Positions 52,181 to 61,406 of a stretch of DNA of 64,000 bases are shown in pieces. The stretch spans positions 1,736,001-1,800,000 of the forward strand of contig CP109468.1 in assembly GCA_036227345.1 (NCBI GenBank), in the 5' to 3' direction. This stretch comes from Streptomyces sp. NBC_01463. Lineage in GTDB: Bacteria; Actinomycetota; Actinomycetes; Streptomycetales; Streptomycetaceae. Every line of letters begins with the position of its first letter. The first letter of the stretch is position 1. A program made the translations under genes and the position numbers. The notes below the pieces were generated by a model. The model was not told the origin of the DNA. It did no database searches and worked only from the letters and a program-made list of their open reading frames with translations.

Positions 52181-53011
52181 ATGCCCGCGACCCCGGTGCA
52201 CACCCTCAACGACGGCCGTTCGCTCCCCGCGGTGGGGCTCGGCACCTGGCCCCTGGACGACGACGCGGCCGAGGAGGCCGTCGCCGGAGCACTGGGGCGC
52301 GGCTACCGGCTCGTCGACACCGCGCTGAACTACGGCAACGAGACCGGCACCGGGCGCGGCATCGCCCGCAGCGGCGTGCCGCGGGAGGACGTCTTCGTCA
52401 CCACCAAGGTGCCGGGCCGGCACCAGGGTTACGAGAAGACCCTCGCCTCGTTCGAGGAGTCCCGGCGCAACCTCGGCCTCGACCAGGTGGACCTGTACCT
52501 CATCCACTGGCCGCTGCCCCGCGTCGATCTCTACGTGGACACCTGGCGGGCTCTGATCACGTTGCGCGACGACGGGCTCGTGCGGTCGATCGGGGTCTCC
52601 AACTTCACCGCGGAGCACCTGGCGCGGCTGGAGGAGGAGACGGGCGTGCTGCCCGCCGTCAACCAGATCGAGATGCATCCGCGGCTGCCTCAGGAGGAAC
52701 TGCGGGCCGTGCACGCGGCCAAGGGCATCGTCACGGAGAGCTGGAGCCCGCTGGGGCGCGGCCGCGATCTGCTGGCCGATCCGGAGCTCGTGGCGATCGC
52801 CGCGGCGCACGGGGCGACGCCCGGTCAGGCGGTGCTGCGCTGGCACACCCAGCTGGGTGCCGTGCCGATCCCGAAGTCCGCCGATCCGGGGCGGCAGCGG
52901 GAGAACCTCGATCTGTTCGGCTTCGTCCTGACGCCGGACGAGCTGGCCCGCATCTCGGCCGGTCCGCAGCAGCGGTTCGGCGGGGACCCCGAGGTGCACG
53001 AGGAGTTCTGA
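52181..53011 (+). CDS. Aldo/keto reductase
   Basis: A 276-aa AKR5-like NADPH reductase. The catalytic tetrad is visible: Asp and Tyr in 'RLVDTALNYGNE', Lys in 'VTTKVPG' and His in 'DLYLIHWPLP'. 'NQIEMHPRLPQEEL' and the NADPH site 'PIPKSADPGRQREN' are typical of 2,5-diketo-gluconate reductase-like enzymes. A TAGGCT -10 box (52144-52149) is just upstream and AACGGAAGGGACG is the ribosome site. Confidence 0.93.
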   Translation: MPATPVHTLNDGRSLPAVGLGTWPLDDDAAEEAVAGALGRGYRLVDTALNYGNETGTGRGIARSGVPREDVFVTTKVPGRHQGYEKTLASFEESRRNLGLDQVDLYLIHWPLPRVDLYVDTWRALITLRDDGLVRSIGVSNFTAEHLARLEEETGVLPAVNQIEMHPRLPQEELRAVHAAKGIVTESWSPLGRGRDLLADPELVAIAAAHGATPGQAVLRWHTQLGAVPIPKSADPGRQRENLDLFGFVLTPDELARISAGPQQRFGGDPEVHEEF

Positions 53012-53042
53012 GGGGCGGGCGGCCGCACGCCGCCCGCCGGTC

Positions 53043-53372
53043 TCAGCCGGTGCGGGGCTGCACCTCGGCCATGCGGGACCAGCCCTCGCCGGGCACCTCG
53101 ACGTTGATGATCTCGGGCACCTCCGCGACCAGGTCCGCCATCGTCTCCATCGCCGCCGCGAAGTGCGCCGACTGCACGTGGGCGGCACCGGCCTCGGCGG
53201 ACGCGAACGCCTCCAGCAGCACGAACTGGTCCGGGTTCTCCACGCTGTAGGACCAGTCGAAGAACACGTTGCCGGGCTCCTGGCGGGTGGCGAGGGTGAA
53301 GTCCTCGACGGCCGGGAGCCAGTTGTCGCGCTCGGCGCTGCGGACGGTGAACCTGACGGCGATGAAGATCAT
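53043..53372 (-). CDS. Antibiotic biosynthesis monooxygenase (ABM)-domain protein
   Basis: A 109-aa dimeric alpha/beta barrel protein: 'IFIAVRFTVRSAERDNWL', 'EPGNVFFDWSYSVENPDQFVLLEAF' (in part) and 'HVQSAHFAAAMETMADL'. Members include YgiN-like quinol monooxygenases and heme-degrading proteins; reaction unknown here. ATG 53372 has AGGAG with 5-base spacing, favouring it over an upstream ATG. Confidence 0.87.
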   Translation of the reverse strand: MIFIAVRFTVRSAERDNWLPAVEDFTLATRQEPGNVFFDWSYSVENPDQFVLLEAFASAEAGAAHVQSAHFAAAMETMADLVAEVPEIINVEVPGEGWSRMAEVQPRTG

Positions 53373-53465
53373 GGCAACTCCTGGTCGGGGCGTACGGCAA
53401 CCCCGGAAGGCTCCCACATCCCTGCCGTATCCATCGAATACGGACAGTCCGGTGGCTGGGCCGGT

Positions 53466-54581
53466 TCAGCCGCCCAGCTCGATGTGGCGGGCGGTCAGCC
53501 GCGCGGCGCCCTGTTCGGTCAGCGAGCCGAAGAGGCGCAGGCGGGAGATGCCGCCGTCCGGGAAGATGTCGATCCGGACCTGGCCGGCCCGCACGGCCTC
53601 CGGCAGGACGAAGCGGTGGCTGGTGTCGGGCTGCAGCCGGGTGCGGGGCAGTACCTCGGACCAGTCGCCGCCGTCCGTCCCGCGTGCCGAAAGGCTCGCC
53701 CAGCCGGCCGAGTTGCCCTTGAGGTAGGCGGTGTCGATCTCGACTGCGCGGATCTCCGCCTCCTCGACGAGGTGGTAGTGGATCCAGTCGTTGCCCCGGT
53801 CGCGCCGGCGCCGGGTCTCCCAGCCGTCGTCCATCTTGCGGGACCTGCCGGGCTGGATGGTGTTCGTCGCCGGGGAGTAGAAGCGGTCGGACGCGTCCTC
53901 GACCCGGCCGCCGTTCTCCAGCGCGACGAGGTCGAAGGTGCCGAGCGCCGTCAGCCAGGCGGGGTCCGGGGCGACTTCGCCGTGGACCCGGAGCCTGGCT
54001 ATGCCGCCGTCGGGGTGCTGGTTGACCCGCAGGTGGGTGAAGCGCTGCGGGGCGTCGACGGTGAATCCGTTGGCCGCGTGGCCGCCGACGGCCGTACGCG
54101 GCACGAGCGTCGTCCACTTCACGTCGGGCGCGAGGAGGTCCTCGGGCGACGGCGAGCCGGGCAGGGCGACGGCCTCGACGGAGACCGCCTGCGGGTAGTT
54201 GCCGCGGAAGTGGGCGGTGTCGACGACGATGCCGCGCACGACGCCGGGCGCACCGAGGCGGACCAGGGCCCAGTCGTGGTCATCGGCCGTGGGGTGGGGC
54301 TGAGCGGCGCTCACGCCGCGCCGGCGGCGGGTCTCCCAGCCGTCCATGATCTTGCCCTTGTGCCCGAAGTGCTCGGGGTCGAAGTGGGCGGGTTCCGGCT
54401 TCAGCAGGTTCTCGCGCTCCGCGAAGAACTCGTCGTTGGCGGCGGTCACGCCCGCGCCGAGCCGCCGGTCGGCGAGGTCGACGAGGTGGGTGAAGGGGAA
54501 GTCGGCGGTGCGGTAGTCGGCGTACGGGTCGCCGCCGCCGTAGGGGTTCGCGTCGCCGGTGAAGTGCGTGGTCGCCGTCAT
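53466..54581 (-). CDS. alc: Allantoicase
   Basis: Allantoicase hydrolyses allantoate to ureidoglycolate and urea in purine-ring catabolism. The 371-aa protein shows the two tandem alc repeats, each with a 'DGWETRRRR' motif (near residues 77 and 252) and '[17 protein letters not shown]' / '[17 protein letters not shown]'. ATG 54581 overlaps the allantoinase stop (ATGA), so the two successive steps are co-translated. Confidence 0.95.
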   Translation of the reverse strand: MTATTHFTGDANPYGGGDPYADYRTADFPFTHLVDLADRRLGAGVTAANDEFFAERENLLKPEPAHFDPEHFGHKGKIMDGWETRRRRGVSAAQPHPTADDHDWALVRLGAPGVVRGIVVDTAHFRGNYPQAVSVEAVALPGSPSPEDLLAPDVKWTTLVPRTAVGGHAANGFTVDAPQRFTHLRVNQHPDGGIARLRVHGEVAPDPAWLTALGTFDLVALENGGRVEDASDRFYSPATNTIQPGRSRKMDDGWETRRRRDRGNDWIHYHLVEEAEIRAVEIDTAYLKGNSAGWASLSARGTDGGDWSEVLPRTRLQPDTSHRFVLPEAVRAGQVRIDIFPDGGISRLRLFGSLTEQGAARLTARHIELGG

Positions 54582-55927
54582 CGTGAGGTGTTCCTTTCGA
54601 GGAGCCGGCCGGTGGGCTCGGCGAGGGTGCCTTCGGCGGCGATCCGCACACCGCGCAGCCAGGTCGACCGCACGACGCCGTGCAGGGTCCGGCCGGCGTA
54701 GGCGGTGACCTGGTTGCGGTGGAAGAGCTCGGCCGGGTCGACGGTGAAGGTCGCGTCGGGTGCCAGGACGGCGAAGTCGGCGTCGCGGCCGGCCTCGATC
54801 GCGCCCTTCGCGGTCAGTCCCGCCAGTGCGGCGGGGGCGGCCGACATCCAGCGGGCGACGTCGTCGAGGGAGTGGCCGCGCCTGCGGGCCTCGGTCCAGA
54901 TGGCGGGCAGGCCGAGCTGGAGGGAGGAGATGCCGCCCCAGGCGGACGCGAAGTCCGGCGTCTTGAGGTCGGTGGTGCAGGGCGAGTGGTCGGAGACGAT
55001 GCAGTCGATCGTGCCGTCGGCGAGCCCCTGCCACAGCGCGTCCTGGTTGGCGGCCTCACGGATGGGCGGGCAGCACTTGAACTCGGTGGCGCCGTCCGGT
55101 ACTTCCTCGGCGGTCAGGGTGAGGAAGTGCGGGCAGGACTCGACGGTGACCCGGACGCCCTCGGCCTTGGCGGCGGCGATCAGCGGCAGCGCGTCGCTGG
55201 AGGACAGGTGCAGTACGTGGACGCGGGCGTTCAGCCGCTTCGCGTGGGCGATCAGCCCCTCGATCGCGGTGTTCTCGGCGTCGCGCGGCCGGGAGGCGAG
55301 GAAGTCGGCGTACTTCGCGCCGCTGCGCTGCGGGGCGGCCGCCAGGTGGTGCGGGTCCTCCGCGTGGACGATGAGCAGTCCGCCGAAGCCGGCGATCTCC
55401 GCCATCGACCGGGCCAGCTGCTCCTGGTCCAGCTCGGGGAACTCCTCGACGCCGGAGGGCGAGAGGAAGCACTTGAACCCGAAGACCCCGGCCTCGTACA
55501 GCGGGCGCAGGTCCTTCACGTTCGAGGGGATCGCACCGCCCCAGAAGCCGGTGTCGATGTGCGCCTTGGGGGCGGCCACCTGCTGCTTGACGCGCAGGTT
55601 CTCGACGGTGGTGGTCGGCGGGAGGGAGTTGAGCGGCATGTCGAGCAGGGTGGTGATCCCGCCGGCCGCGGCGGCGCGGGTGGCCGTGTAGAAGCCTTCC
55701 CACTCGGTGCGGCCGGGGTCGTTCACATGGACGTGCGTGTCCACGAGTCCGGGCAGCAGGACGTCGTCGCCGAAGTCCTCCACCCGGGCGCCCTGCGGCA
55801 CCTCGGCGTCGTACGGCAGGACGGCGTCGATCGTCCCGCCCGCGATGTGCACCGCGGCGGGGCGTGTTCCCCCCGGTGTGACGACGCGCGTCGAGCGCAG
55901 TACCAGCTTCACGTCCGTACCGGACAC
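54578..55927 (-). CDS. allB: Allantoinase
   Basis: Allantoinase opens allantoin to allantoate. It is a cyclic amidohydrolase with a binuclear metal site: '[18 protein letters not shown]' supplies the first two His, '[10 protein letters not shown]' the carbamylated Lys, '[10 protein letters not shown]' and 'VHVLHLSS' further His, and 'CIVSDHSPC' the Asp. I prefer GTG 55927 (449 aa) because GGGGAG is 5 bases upstream. ATG 55945 has no ribosome site but is possible. An inverted-repeat operator lies 22 bases upstream of the chosen start. Confidence 0.94.
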   Translation of the reverse strand: MSGTDVKLVLRSTRVVTPGGTRPAAVHIAGGTIDAVLPYDAEVPQGARVEDFGDDVLLPGLVDTHVHVNDPGRTEWEGFYTATRAAAAGGITTLLDMPLNSLPPTTTVENLRVKQQVAAPKAHIDTGFWGGAIPSNVKDLRPLYEAGVFGFKCFLSPSGVEEFPELDQEQLARSMAEIAGFGGLLIVHAEDPHHLAAAPQRSGAKYADFLASRPRDAENTAIEGLIAHAKRLNARVHVLHLSSSDALPLIAAAKAEGVRVTVESCPHFLTLTAEEVPDGATEFKCCPPIREAANQDALWQGLADGTIDCIVSDHSPCTTDLKTPDFASAWGGISSLQLGLPAIWTEARRRGHSLDDVARWMSAAPAALAGLTAKGAIEAGRDADFAVLAPDATFTVDPAELFHRNQVTAYAGRTLHGVVRSTWLRGVRIAAEGTLAEPTGRLLERNTSR

Positions 55928-55948
55928 CCGTGCTCCCCACTTCATGAA

Positions 55949-55996
55949 TTCAACGAACTGTTGAAGGAGTCTTCACTCGGGAATGCGACCCGTCAA
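55949..55996 (-). promoter_or_regulatory. allB promoter and AllR-type operator
   Basis: On the minus strand: -35 TTGACG (55996-55991), 17-bp spacer, -10 AAGACT (55973-55968), then at 55965-55949 a perfect inverted repeat TTCAAC-N5-GTTGAA that covers the likely start point. The same sequence with 13 of 17 matches overlaps the malate synthase -35. The adjacent IclR-type gene is the expected repressor; AllR control of allantoin genes is published for S. coelicolor. Confidence 0.65.
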
Positions 55997-56253
55997 GACC
56001 CCATCCTCCGCTCCGGCCGTCCAGCCGACCACGCGGGAGGCCGACTGGAGATTTCCACAAAGTAAAAGTCTAATTTCGCAGGGTGGAACGTAGAATGGGC
56101 CATACGCGGCGCCCCACCGACCGGCGGCCCAGCACCGGACACCCGGACAAACGAGCCCTGACCGGCCAGGACGGTGCCCCTGCGACAGTGGGCCGATCGG
56201 GAAGTGCCCGGTAGGCTGCTGCCTTGCTCTTCCGCTTCGAAAGGACCGTTGAC
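55997..56253. other. allB-allR intergenic region, regulator side
   Basis: Apart from the allB promoter, this stretch has a TAGAAT -10 box (56091-56096) facing the regulator gene and a TTCCAC (56053-56058)...GTGGAA (56083-56088) interrupted repeat around an AT-rich segment, a possible autoregulatory site. No small gene is apparent. Confidence 0.4.
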
Positions 56254-57054
56254 GTGCCGCCGTCCCACGCCAGCACTTCCGACTCCAAGCCCGCCGGTTC
56301 CAGCGGCGGTGTGCAGTCCCTTGAGCGCGCCTTCGATCTGCTGGAGCGGATGGCCGATGCCGGGGGCGAGGTCGGTCTGAGCGAGCTCTCCGCGAGCAGC
56401 GGACTCCCGCTGCCCACCATTCACCGGCTGATGCGCACGCTGGTGGTCTGCGGATACGTGCGCCAGCAGCCCAACCGCCGGTACGCGCTCGGCCCGCGCC
56501 TGATCCGCCTCGGCGAGTCCGCCGCCCGGCTGCTCGGCACCTGGGCCCGCCCGTATCTGGCCCGGCTGGTCGAGGAGACCGGCGAGACGGCCAACATGGC
56601 GCTGCTCGACGGCGACGAGATCGTGTACGTGGCGCAGGTGCCCTCCAAGCACTCGATGCGCATGTTCACCGAGGTCGGCCGCCGGGTGCTGCCGCACTCC
56701 ACCGGCGTCGGCAAGGCGCTGCTGGCGCACACCCCGCCGGACGAGGTGCGGGCCCTGCTCGCGCGGACCGGGATGCCGGCCGCCACCGAGAAGACGATCA
56801 CCACGCCGGACGGTTTCCTGGACGCCCTGGAGCAGGTCCGCCGGGTCGGCTACGCGGTGGACGACAACGAGCAGGAGATAGGGGTCCGCTGCCTGGCGGT
56901 CTCCGTCCCCAACTCCCCGACCTCCGCCGCGATCTCGATCTCCGGCCCGGCCGGCCGGGTGACCGAGGCCGCCACCGAGCGGATCGTGCCGATCCTCCAG
57001 CAGGCCGCGAAGGAACTCTCCGAGGTGCTGGCCAGCAGCGGTTCGGCCGGCTGA
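56254..57054 (+). CDS. allR: IclR-family regulator of allantoin utilisation (AllR-like)
   Basis: A 266-aa IclR protein: winged helix-turn-helix at about 20-80 ('VQSLERAFDLLERMADAGGEV' in part, 'SGLPLPTIHRLMRTLVVCGYV'), then effector domain ('GETANMALLDGDEIVYVAQV', 'GVGKALLAH', 'DDNEQEIGVRCLAVSVP'). E. coli AllR senses glyoxylate/allantoin; the Asp/Cys pattern of the effector pocket is similar. GTG 56254 is chosen because GAAAGGA lies 8 bases upstream. Its position beside allB-alc and upstream of aceB matches the S. coelicolor AllR regulon. Confidence 0.85.
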   Translation: MPPSHASTSDSKPAGSSGGVQSLERAFDLLERMADAGGEVGLSELSASSGLPLPTIHRLMRTLVVCGYVRQQPNRRYALGPRLIRLGESAARLLGTWARPYLARLVEETGETANMALLDGDEIVYVAQVPSKHSMRMFTEVGRRVLPHSTGVGKALLAHTPPDEVRALLARTGMPAATEKTITTPDGFLDALEQVRRVGYAVDDNEQEIGVRCLAVSVPNSPTSAAISISGPAGRVTEAATERIVPILQQAAKELSEVLASSGSAG

Positions 57055-57060
57055 CGCGAC

Positions 57061-57120
57061 GGATACGGGGAGGGGGCGGCCCGGAGCGCAGGTGCTCCGG
57101 GCCGCCCCCTCCCCGTATCC
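57061..57120. terminator. 27-bp perfect inverted repeat, bidirectional terminator
   Basis: Bases 57061-57087 are exactly complementary to 57094-57120, with a 6-base loop (GCAGGT). It lies between the stops of the convergent regulator (57054) and ABC ATPase (57133) genes. This is the strongest hairpin in the window and is almost certainly a terminator for both. Confidence 0.85.
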
Positions 57121-57132
57121 GCCCCTCCGCAC

Positions 57133-57813
57133 TCAGGCCAGGGCCGGGGCGGTCAGCCTGCCGTCCTGCATGGTGACGGTCCGGTCCATCCGGTCCAGAT
57201 GGGTCCGGTCGTGGGTGACCAGGACCGTGGCCGTGGAACGCTGCCGGGTCAGCGAGACCAGCAGATCGAGGACCGCCGCGCCCCGCTCGTGGTCCAGTGC
57301 GCTGGTCGGTTCGTCGACGAGCAGGACCGCCGGGTCGTTCATCAGGGAACGCGCGATGTTGATCCGCTGGCGCTGCCCGCCCGAGAGCTGGTGCGGGCGG
57401 CGGTCGGCCTTGTCGGCGAGACCGACGGCGTCGAGCAGCTCCAGCGCCCGGGCCCGCGCGGCCCGGGCCGCGCCTCCCGACAGGTGCCGCATGACCTGGA
57501 GCTGTTCGGCTGCGGTCAGCGACGGCAGCAGGTTCGGCTGCTGGAAGACGATGCCGATCCGCTCGCGGCGCAGCGCCGCCTTGTCCGCGCCGCCGAGCCC
57601 CGCCGTGTCCGTGCCGGCGACGACGACGGCCCCTTCGTCCGGGGTGACCAGGGTGGCGGCCACGGCGAGCAGGCTCGACTTGCCGGAGCCGGACGGGCCG
57701 ACGACCGCGGTGAGCGTGCCCGCGGGCACGTCGAGCGCGACCCGGTCCAGGGCGGTGAGGCGTCCGTCGCCGTCGGGGTAGGTGAGGGTGACATCGGTGA
57801 GGGTGAGGGTCAT
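57133..57813 (-). CDS. ABC transporter ATP-binding protein (MacB/LolD type)
   Basis: A 226-aa ATPase: Walker A 'GPSGSGKSSL', Q-loop 'IGIVFQQPNLLPSL', signature 'LSGGQRQRINIARSL', Walker B 'VLLVDEPTSALD', H-loop 'VLVTHD'. It pairs with the FtsX-type permease encoded upstream (ATGA overlap). The system is next to and divergent from a two-component system, as in antimicrobial-peptide detoxification or envelope-stress modules. Confidence 0.94.
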   Translation of the reverse strand: MTLTLTDVTLTYPDGDGRLTALDRVALDVPAGTLTAVVGPSGSGKSSLLAVAATLVTPDEGAVVVAGTDTAGLGGADKAALRRERIGIVFQQPNLLPSLTAAEQLQVMRHLSGGAARAARARALELLDAVGLADKADRRPHQLSGGQRQRINIARSLMNDPAVLLVDEPTSALDHERGAAVLDLLVSLTRQRSTATVLVTHDRTHLDRMDRTVTMQDGRLTAPALA

Positions 57814-58901
57814 CGGGCACTTCCCAGCGCGGTGAGCGGATCGACGGCGGTGATCCGCCGGATGGACAGGGCCGCCCCGACCGCACCGAGGGCGATCATC
57901 ACGGCCGCCGGGACGAGGACGGTCGCCGTGTCGAGGACGAAGGGCACCGCCCCGCCGCTGACGAGCGCACCGATGCCGGAGGCGAGTGCCGTCCCCAGTG
58001 CGGTGCCGATGGCGAGCATCACCACGGCCTGGCCCAGTGCGTCCCGCAGCAGATACGGCGTGGAGGCACCGAGTGCCTTGAGGACGGCCACATCGCCGCT
58101 GCGCTGGATCGTCCAGACGGTGAAGAAGGCGCCGATGACCAGGGCGGAGATGGCGAAGAGGAAACCGCGCATCAGCTGGAGGGAGCCGTTCTCGGCCTGG
58201 TAGGAGCCGATGGCGGTGAGGGAGTCGTCGAGCGTGAGCGTGCTGGTGCCCGCCGCCCGGTCACCGGCGGCGAGATCGGCGCCGCCGGTGGTGGTCAGCG
58301 CGATCACGGTGGCGTGCGCGGCACCGTCCGCGCCGTCGCCCCCGAAGCGCTGCCAGTCGGCGAGCGCGGTCCACACGACGGGCGTGTGGCTGTACGAGGC
58401 GTCGCCCGCGACCGCCGCGACGGTCACCTCGGCGCCGCCGATCCGCAGCCGGTCACCGGTACCGGCCGCCAGGTCCTCGGCGGCCTGCCCGGAGAGCACG
58501 ACCTCGCCGGGTCCGACCGGGGCGCCCCGGGGCGCGAGGCCGCTGCCGGGCTCGACGCCGAAGGCCGAGACGGCCGCCGTCCGCTCCCCCGCCACCGCGG
58601 CGGCGTTCAGCGTGCGGATGCCGAGCGGCTGCGCCGACTCGACTCCGGGCTGCTTCGCCCAGCTCCGCCAGGCGGGCTCCCGGACGGCCGAATCGGTGAA
58701 GGACACCGACCGGCCGTCGGGCGGGGCGGCGAACGCCAGGTGGTCGGCGTCCAGCCCGGTGACGGCCGAGGTGTTCTCCCGGGCCAGCCCGGCGGTGAGG
58801 CCGGACAGCAGACCCACGAGCAGCGTGATCAGCACCACGACCGTGCCCATGAGCGCGAACCGGCCCTTGGCGAACCGAAGATCTCTCCATGCGACGAACA
58901 T
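57810..58901 (-). CDS. FtsX/MacB-type ABC transporter permease
   Basis: A 363-aa permease with the four-helix MacB topology: helix 1 at about 17-38, a large extracytoplasmic domain (about 40-225), and three C-terminal helices with 'GDVAVLKALGASTPYLL' as the coupling loop. It starts 'MFVAWRDLRFAKGRFALMG'. It probably exports or removes a membrane-active compound. It is only 110 bp from the divergent sensor kinase start. Confidence 0.9.
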   Translation of the reverse strand: MFVAWRDLRFAKGRFALMGTVVVLITLLVGLLSGLTAGLARENTSAVTGLDADHLAFAAPPDGRSVSFTDSAVREPAWRSWAKQPGVESAQPLGIRTLNAAAVAGERTAAVSAFGVEPGSGLAPRGAPVGPGEVVLSGQAAEDLAAGTGDRLRIGGAEVTVAAVAGDASYSHTPVVWTALADWQRFGGDGADGAAHATVIALTTTGGADLAAGDRAAGTSTLTLDDSLTAIGSYQAENGSLQLMRGFLFAISALVIGAFFTVWTIQRSGDVAVLKALGASTPYLLRDALGQAVVMLAIGTALGTALASGIGALVSGGAVPFVLDTATVLVPAAVMIALGAVGAALSIRRITAVDPLTALGSAR

Positions 58902-59011
58902 GACTCCAGGCTCGTGTTTCCCGGCCGCCGGGACATCGCCCGCGGGCCGGTCCCGACATCAACCTTTCGATTGACCGGCCCCGCGCGCCCCGCGTCTACG
59001 CTGGACGAATC

Positions 59012-60226
59012 ATGGAAACGCGTGTCCATCCCCCGGTCGCCGCCGCACTGCGGCTGTGTCTGCACGCCCTGCTGCTGGGCCTGCTGGCGCTCGCCGCCGT
59101 CAAGGCAGTCAGCGGCGGGGAGCCGCGCGCCGGCGCCGTCGTCGCGGCCTCCTGCGTGCTGGCCGCGGTGTACGCGGCCGGGGCGCTGGCCCCCGCCGTG
59201 CAGCCGCGGACCCGGGCCGGGGCGCTCTGGCTGGCGGTGCTGGGGGCGCTCTGGCTGGTGCTGCTGGTGCTGTCGCCGGACGCGCTGTGGGTGGCCTTCC
59301 CGCTCTACTTCCTCCAGCTGCACCTGCTGCCGATGCGCTGGAGCCTGCCGGCCGTGGCGGCGACGGCGGCGGCCGCCATCGCCAGTTTCCTGCTGCACGG
59401 CGCCGAGGTCACCCCCGGCACGTTCATCGGCCCGCTGCTGGGCGCGGCGGTCGCCGTCGCGACGGTCGTCGGCTACGACGCGCTGTTCCGCGAGAGCGAG
59501 CGGCGCCGGGAGCTCATCGAGGAGCTCGTCTCTACGCGTGCGGAGCTGGCCGACGCGGAGCGCGCCGCCGGGACGCTCGCCGAGCGCGAGCGGCTGGCCC
59601 GGGAGATCCACGACACGCTCGCACAGGGGCTCTCCAGCATCCAGCTGCTGCTGCGCGCCGCCGAGCGCACCCTGCCGGCGGACGCACCGGCCACGGCCCA
59701 CGTCCGGCGGGCCCGCGAGGCCGCCCAGGACAATCTCGCGGAGGCCCGCCGCTTCGTGCGCGCCCTGACCCCGCCCGATCTGGAGAACGGCTCACTGGCG
59801 GCCGCCCTGGAACGGCTCACGGCCCGGACCACCACGCCCGCGCTCACGGTGCAGTTCGCCGTCAGCGGCACCCCGGTGGAGCTGCCCACACCGTACGAGG
59901 TGGCGCTGCTGCGTACCGCTCAGTCGGCACTGGCCAACACGGTGCAGCACGCCGGGGCGCGGCGGGCCGAGATCACCCTGAGCTTCATGGACACCTCGGT
60001 GTCGCTTGACGTGGTCGACGACGGCCGCGGTTTCGCGGAAGGCACCCGGGCCGGTACCGGCCCGGCCACCGGGACGAGCGGGTTCGGTCTGCCGGCCATG
60101 CGGTCCCGGGCCCGTTCGCTGGGCGGCACGCTGAGCGTGGAGTCGGCGCCCGAGCAGGGCACGGCCGTCGCCCTCACCCTGCCGCTGCCGCTCACCGCCG
60201 CCCGTACCGGACAGGACGCCGCATGA
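59012..60226 (+). CDS. Two-component sensor histidine kinase (HisKA_3, LiaS-like)
   Basis: A 404-aa kinase with five or six N-terminal membrane helices and almost no extracytoplasmic loop, so it may sense membrane state or the adjacent ABC permease. The phospho-His is in 'REIHDTLAQGLSSIQ', the ATPase domain in 'LLRTAQSALANTVQHAGA' and 'GRGFAEG'. There is no Shine-Dalgarno; a TACGCT -10-like hexamer (58997-59002) is 9 bases from ATG, so the message may be leaderless. Coupled to the regulator by ATGA. Confidence 0.92.
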   Translation: METRVHPPVAAALRLCLHALLLGLLALAAVKAVSGGEPRAGAVVAASCVLAAVYAAGALAPAVQPRTRAGALWLAVLGALWLVLLVLSPDALWVAFPLYFLQLHLLPMRWSLPAVAATAAAAIASFLLHGAEVTPGTFIGPLLGAAVAVATVVGYDALFRESERRRELIEELVSTRAELADAERAAGTLAERERLAREIHDTLAQGLSSIQLLLRAAERTLPADAPATAHVRRAREAAQDNLAEARRFVRALTPPDLENGSLAAALERLTARTTTPALTVQFAVSGTPVELPTPYEVALLRTAQSALANTVQHAGARRAEITLSFMDTSVSLDVVDDGRGFAEGTRAGTGPATGTSGFGLPAMRSRARSLGGTLSVESAPEQGTAVALTLPLPLTAARTGQDAA

Positions 60227-60867
60227 GCGCGCCGCCGCCCGATCCGATCCGGCTCCTGCTCGCCGACGACCATCCGGTGGTACGGGCGGGCCTGCGGGCC
60301 GTCCTCGACACCGAGCCGGACTTCCGCGTCGTCGCCGAGGCACCGACCGCCGAACGGGCGGTCGCCCTGGCCGCGACCGGTGCGTTCGACGTCGTCCTGA
60401 TGGACCTGCAGTTCGGTGCGGGGCTGCACGGCTCGGAGGCCACCGCGGCGATCACCGCGGCGCCGGACGCGCCCCGGGTGCTGATCCTGACGACGTACGA
60501 CACCGACGCGGACATCCTGGCGGCGGTCGAGGCGGGTGCGGCCGGCTATCTGCTCAAGGACGCACCGCCGGAGGAGCTGGCCGCAGCGGTCCGTACGGCC
60601 GCGGCGGGCCGCTCCGCCCTCGCACCGGCCGTCGCGCACCGGCTGATGGACCGGATGCGGACCCCGGCGCAGGCGCTCACCAAGCGCGAGCTGGAGGTCC
60701 TGCAACTGGTCGGCGAGGGACTGTCGAACCTCCGGATCAGCAAGAAGCTGTTCCTCAGTCAGGCGACGGTCAAGTCCCACCTGGTGCACATCTACGCCAA
60801 GCTGGGCGTGGACTCGCGCACCGCGGCCGTGGCAGCGGCGACGGCCCGCAGACTCATCCGCCGCTGA
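60223..60867 (+). CDS. Two-component response regulator, NarL/LuxR type
   Basis: A 214-aa regulator with a receiver ('LLADDHPVVRAG', phospho-Asp in 'DVVLMDLQFGAG', 'LKDAPPEE') and a LuxR HTH ('LTKRELEVLQLVGEGLSNLRI', 'SQATVKSHLVHIYAKLGV'). Partner of the preceding kinase; likely target is the divergent FtsX-type ABC operon, as in similar modules. Confidence 0.93.
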   Translation: MSAPPPDPIRLLLADDHPVVRAGLRAVLDTEPDFRVVAEAPTAERAVALAATGAFDVVLMDLQFGAGLHGSEATAAITAAPDAPRVLILTTYDTDADILAAVEAGAAGYLLKDAPPEELAAAVRTAAAGRSALAPAVAHRLMDRMRTPAQALTKRELEVLQLVGEGLSNLRISKKLFLSQATVKSHLVHIYAKLGVDSRTAAVAAATARRLIRR

Positions 60868-60885
60868 CGCACGCCCCCCGGTGGC

Positions 60886-61197
60886 TTAGCGGCGCGGCGG
60901 CTCGCCGAAGAGATCGACCGCGATCCGTACGTCCCTGAGTGCCGACGCCAGGGCGCTCACCGAACCGACCGCCCCCGCGATCAGCAGCAGCGACCTGCGG
61001 AGCCGGGGAATCTCGGGACCGCCGCCGGCCGCCATCGCGTCCAGCGCCGCCAGCTCGTCCTCGGCGATCGCGCGGTCCGGGAACTCCGCGGGATGTCCGG
61101 CCAGCTCCCTGCGGAGCCGGGAGACGGCCGCACGCAGCTCCGTCACTCTCGGGTCCTCACCGCTGCTGGTCACCCGCGCCTGCCCCACGCTCTTCAA
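60886..61197 (-). CDS. Small helical protein of unknown function (streptomycete DUF)
   Basis: About 103 aa with a coiled-coil-prone region ('DPRVTELRAAVSRLRREL', 'DRAIAEDELAALDAMAAGG') and a more hydrophobic C-terminal helix ('RLRRSLLLIAGAVGSVSALAS'). The start is uncertain: TTG 61197/61200 have GGGGGAG upstream, while GTG 61188 lacks a good site. Similar proteins lie beside malate synthase genes in Streptomyces; no function is known to me. Confidence 0.6.
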   Translation of the reverse strand: MKSVGQARVTSSGEDPRVTELRAAVSRLRRELAGHPAEFPDRAIAEDELAALDAMAAGGGPEIPRLRRSLLLIAGAVGSVSALASALRDVRIAVDLFGEPPRR

Positions 61198-61406
61198 CAA
61201 AGCACTCCCCCTCGCACATCTTTGTGCCGGTGTTTCGACCAGGCCCCGGACCGTGGTCAAGTGTCCGGGGATGCGGGCAAGTTAACGCCATGACAGGTGT
61301 CGTGCGCCACTCCGCGGACGGAACTCGGAGTGTCCCGGGCGTTGACGCGTACGGGCGGCGCGGCCCGGTCCGTGCGCGAACCGCCCGTCTGGGGTATCCA
61401 GGCGGA

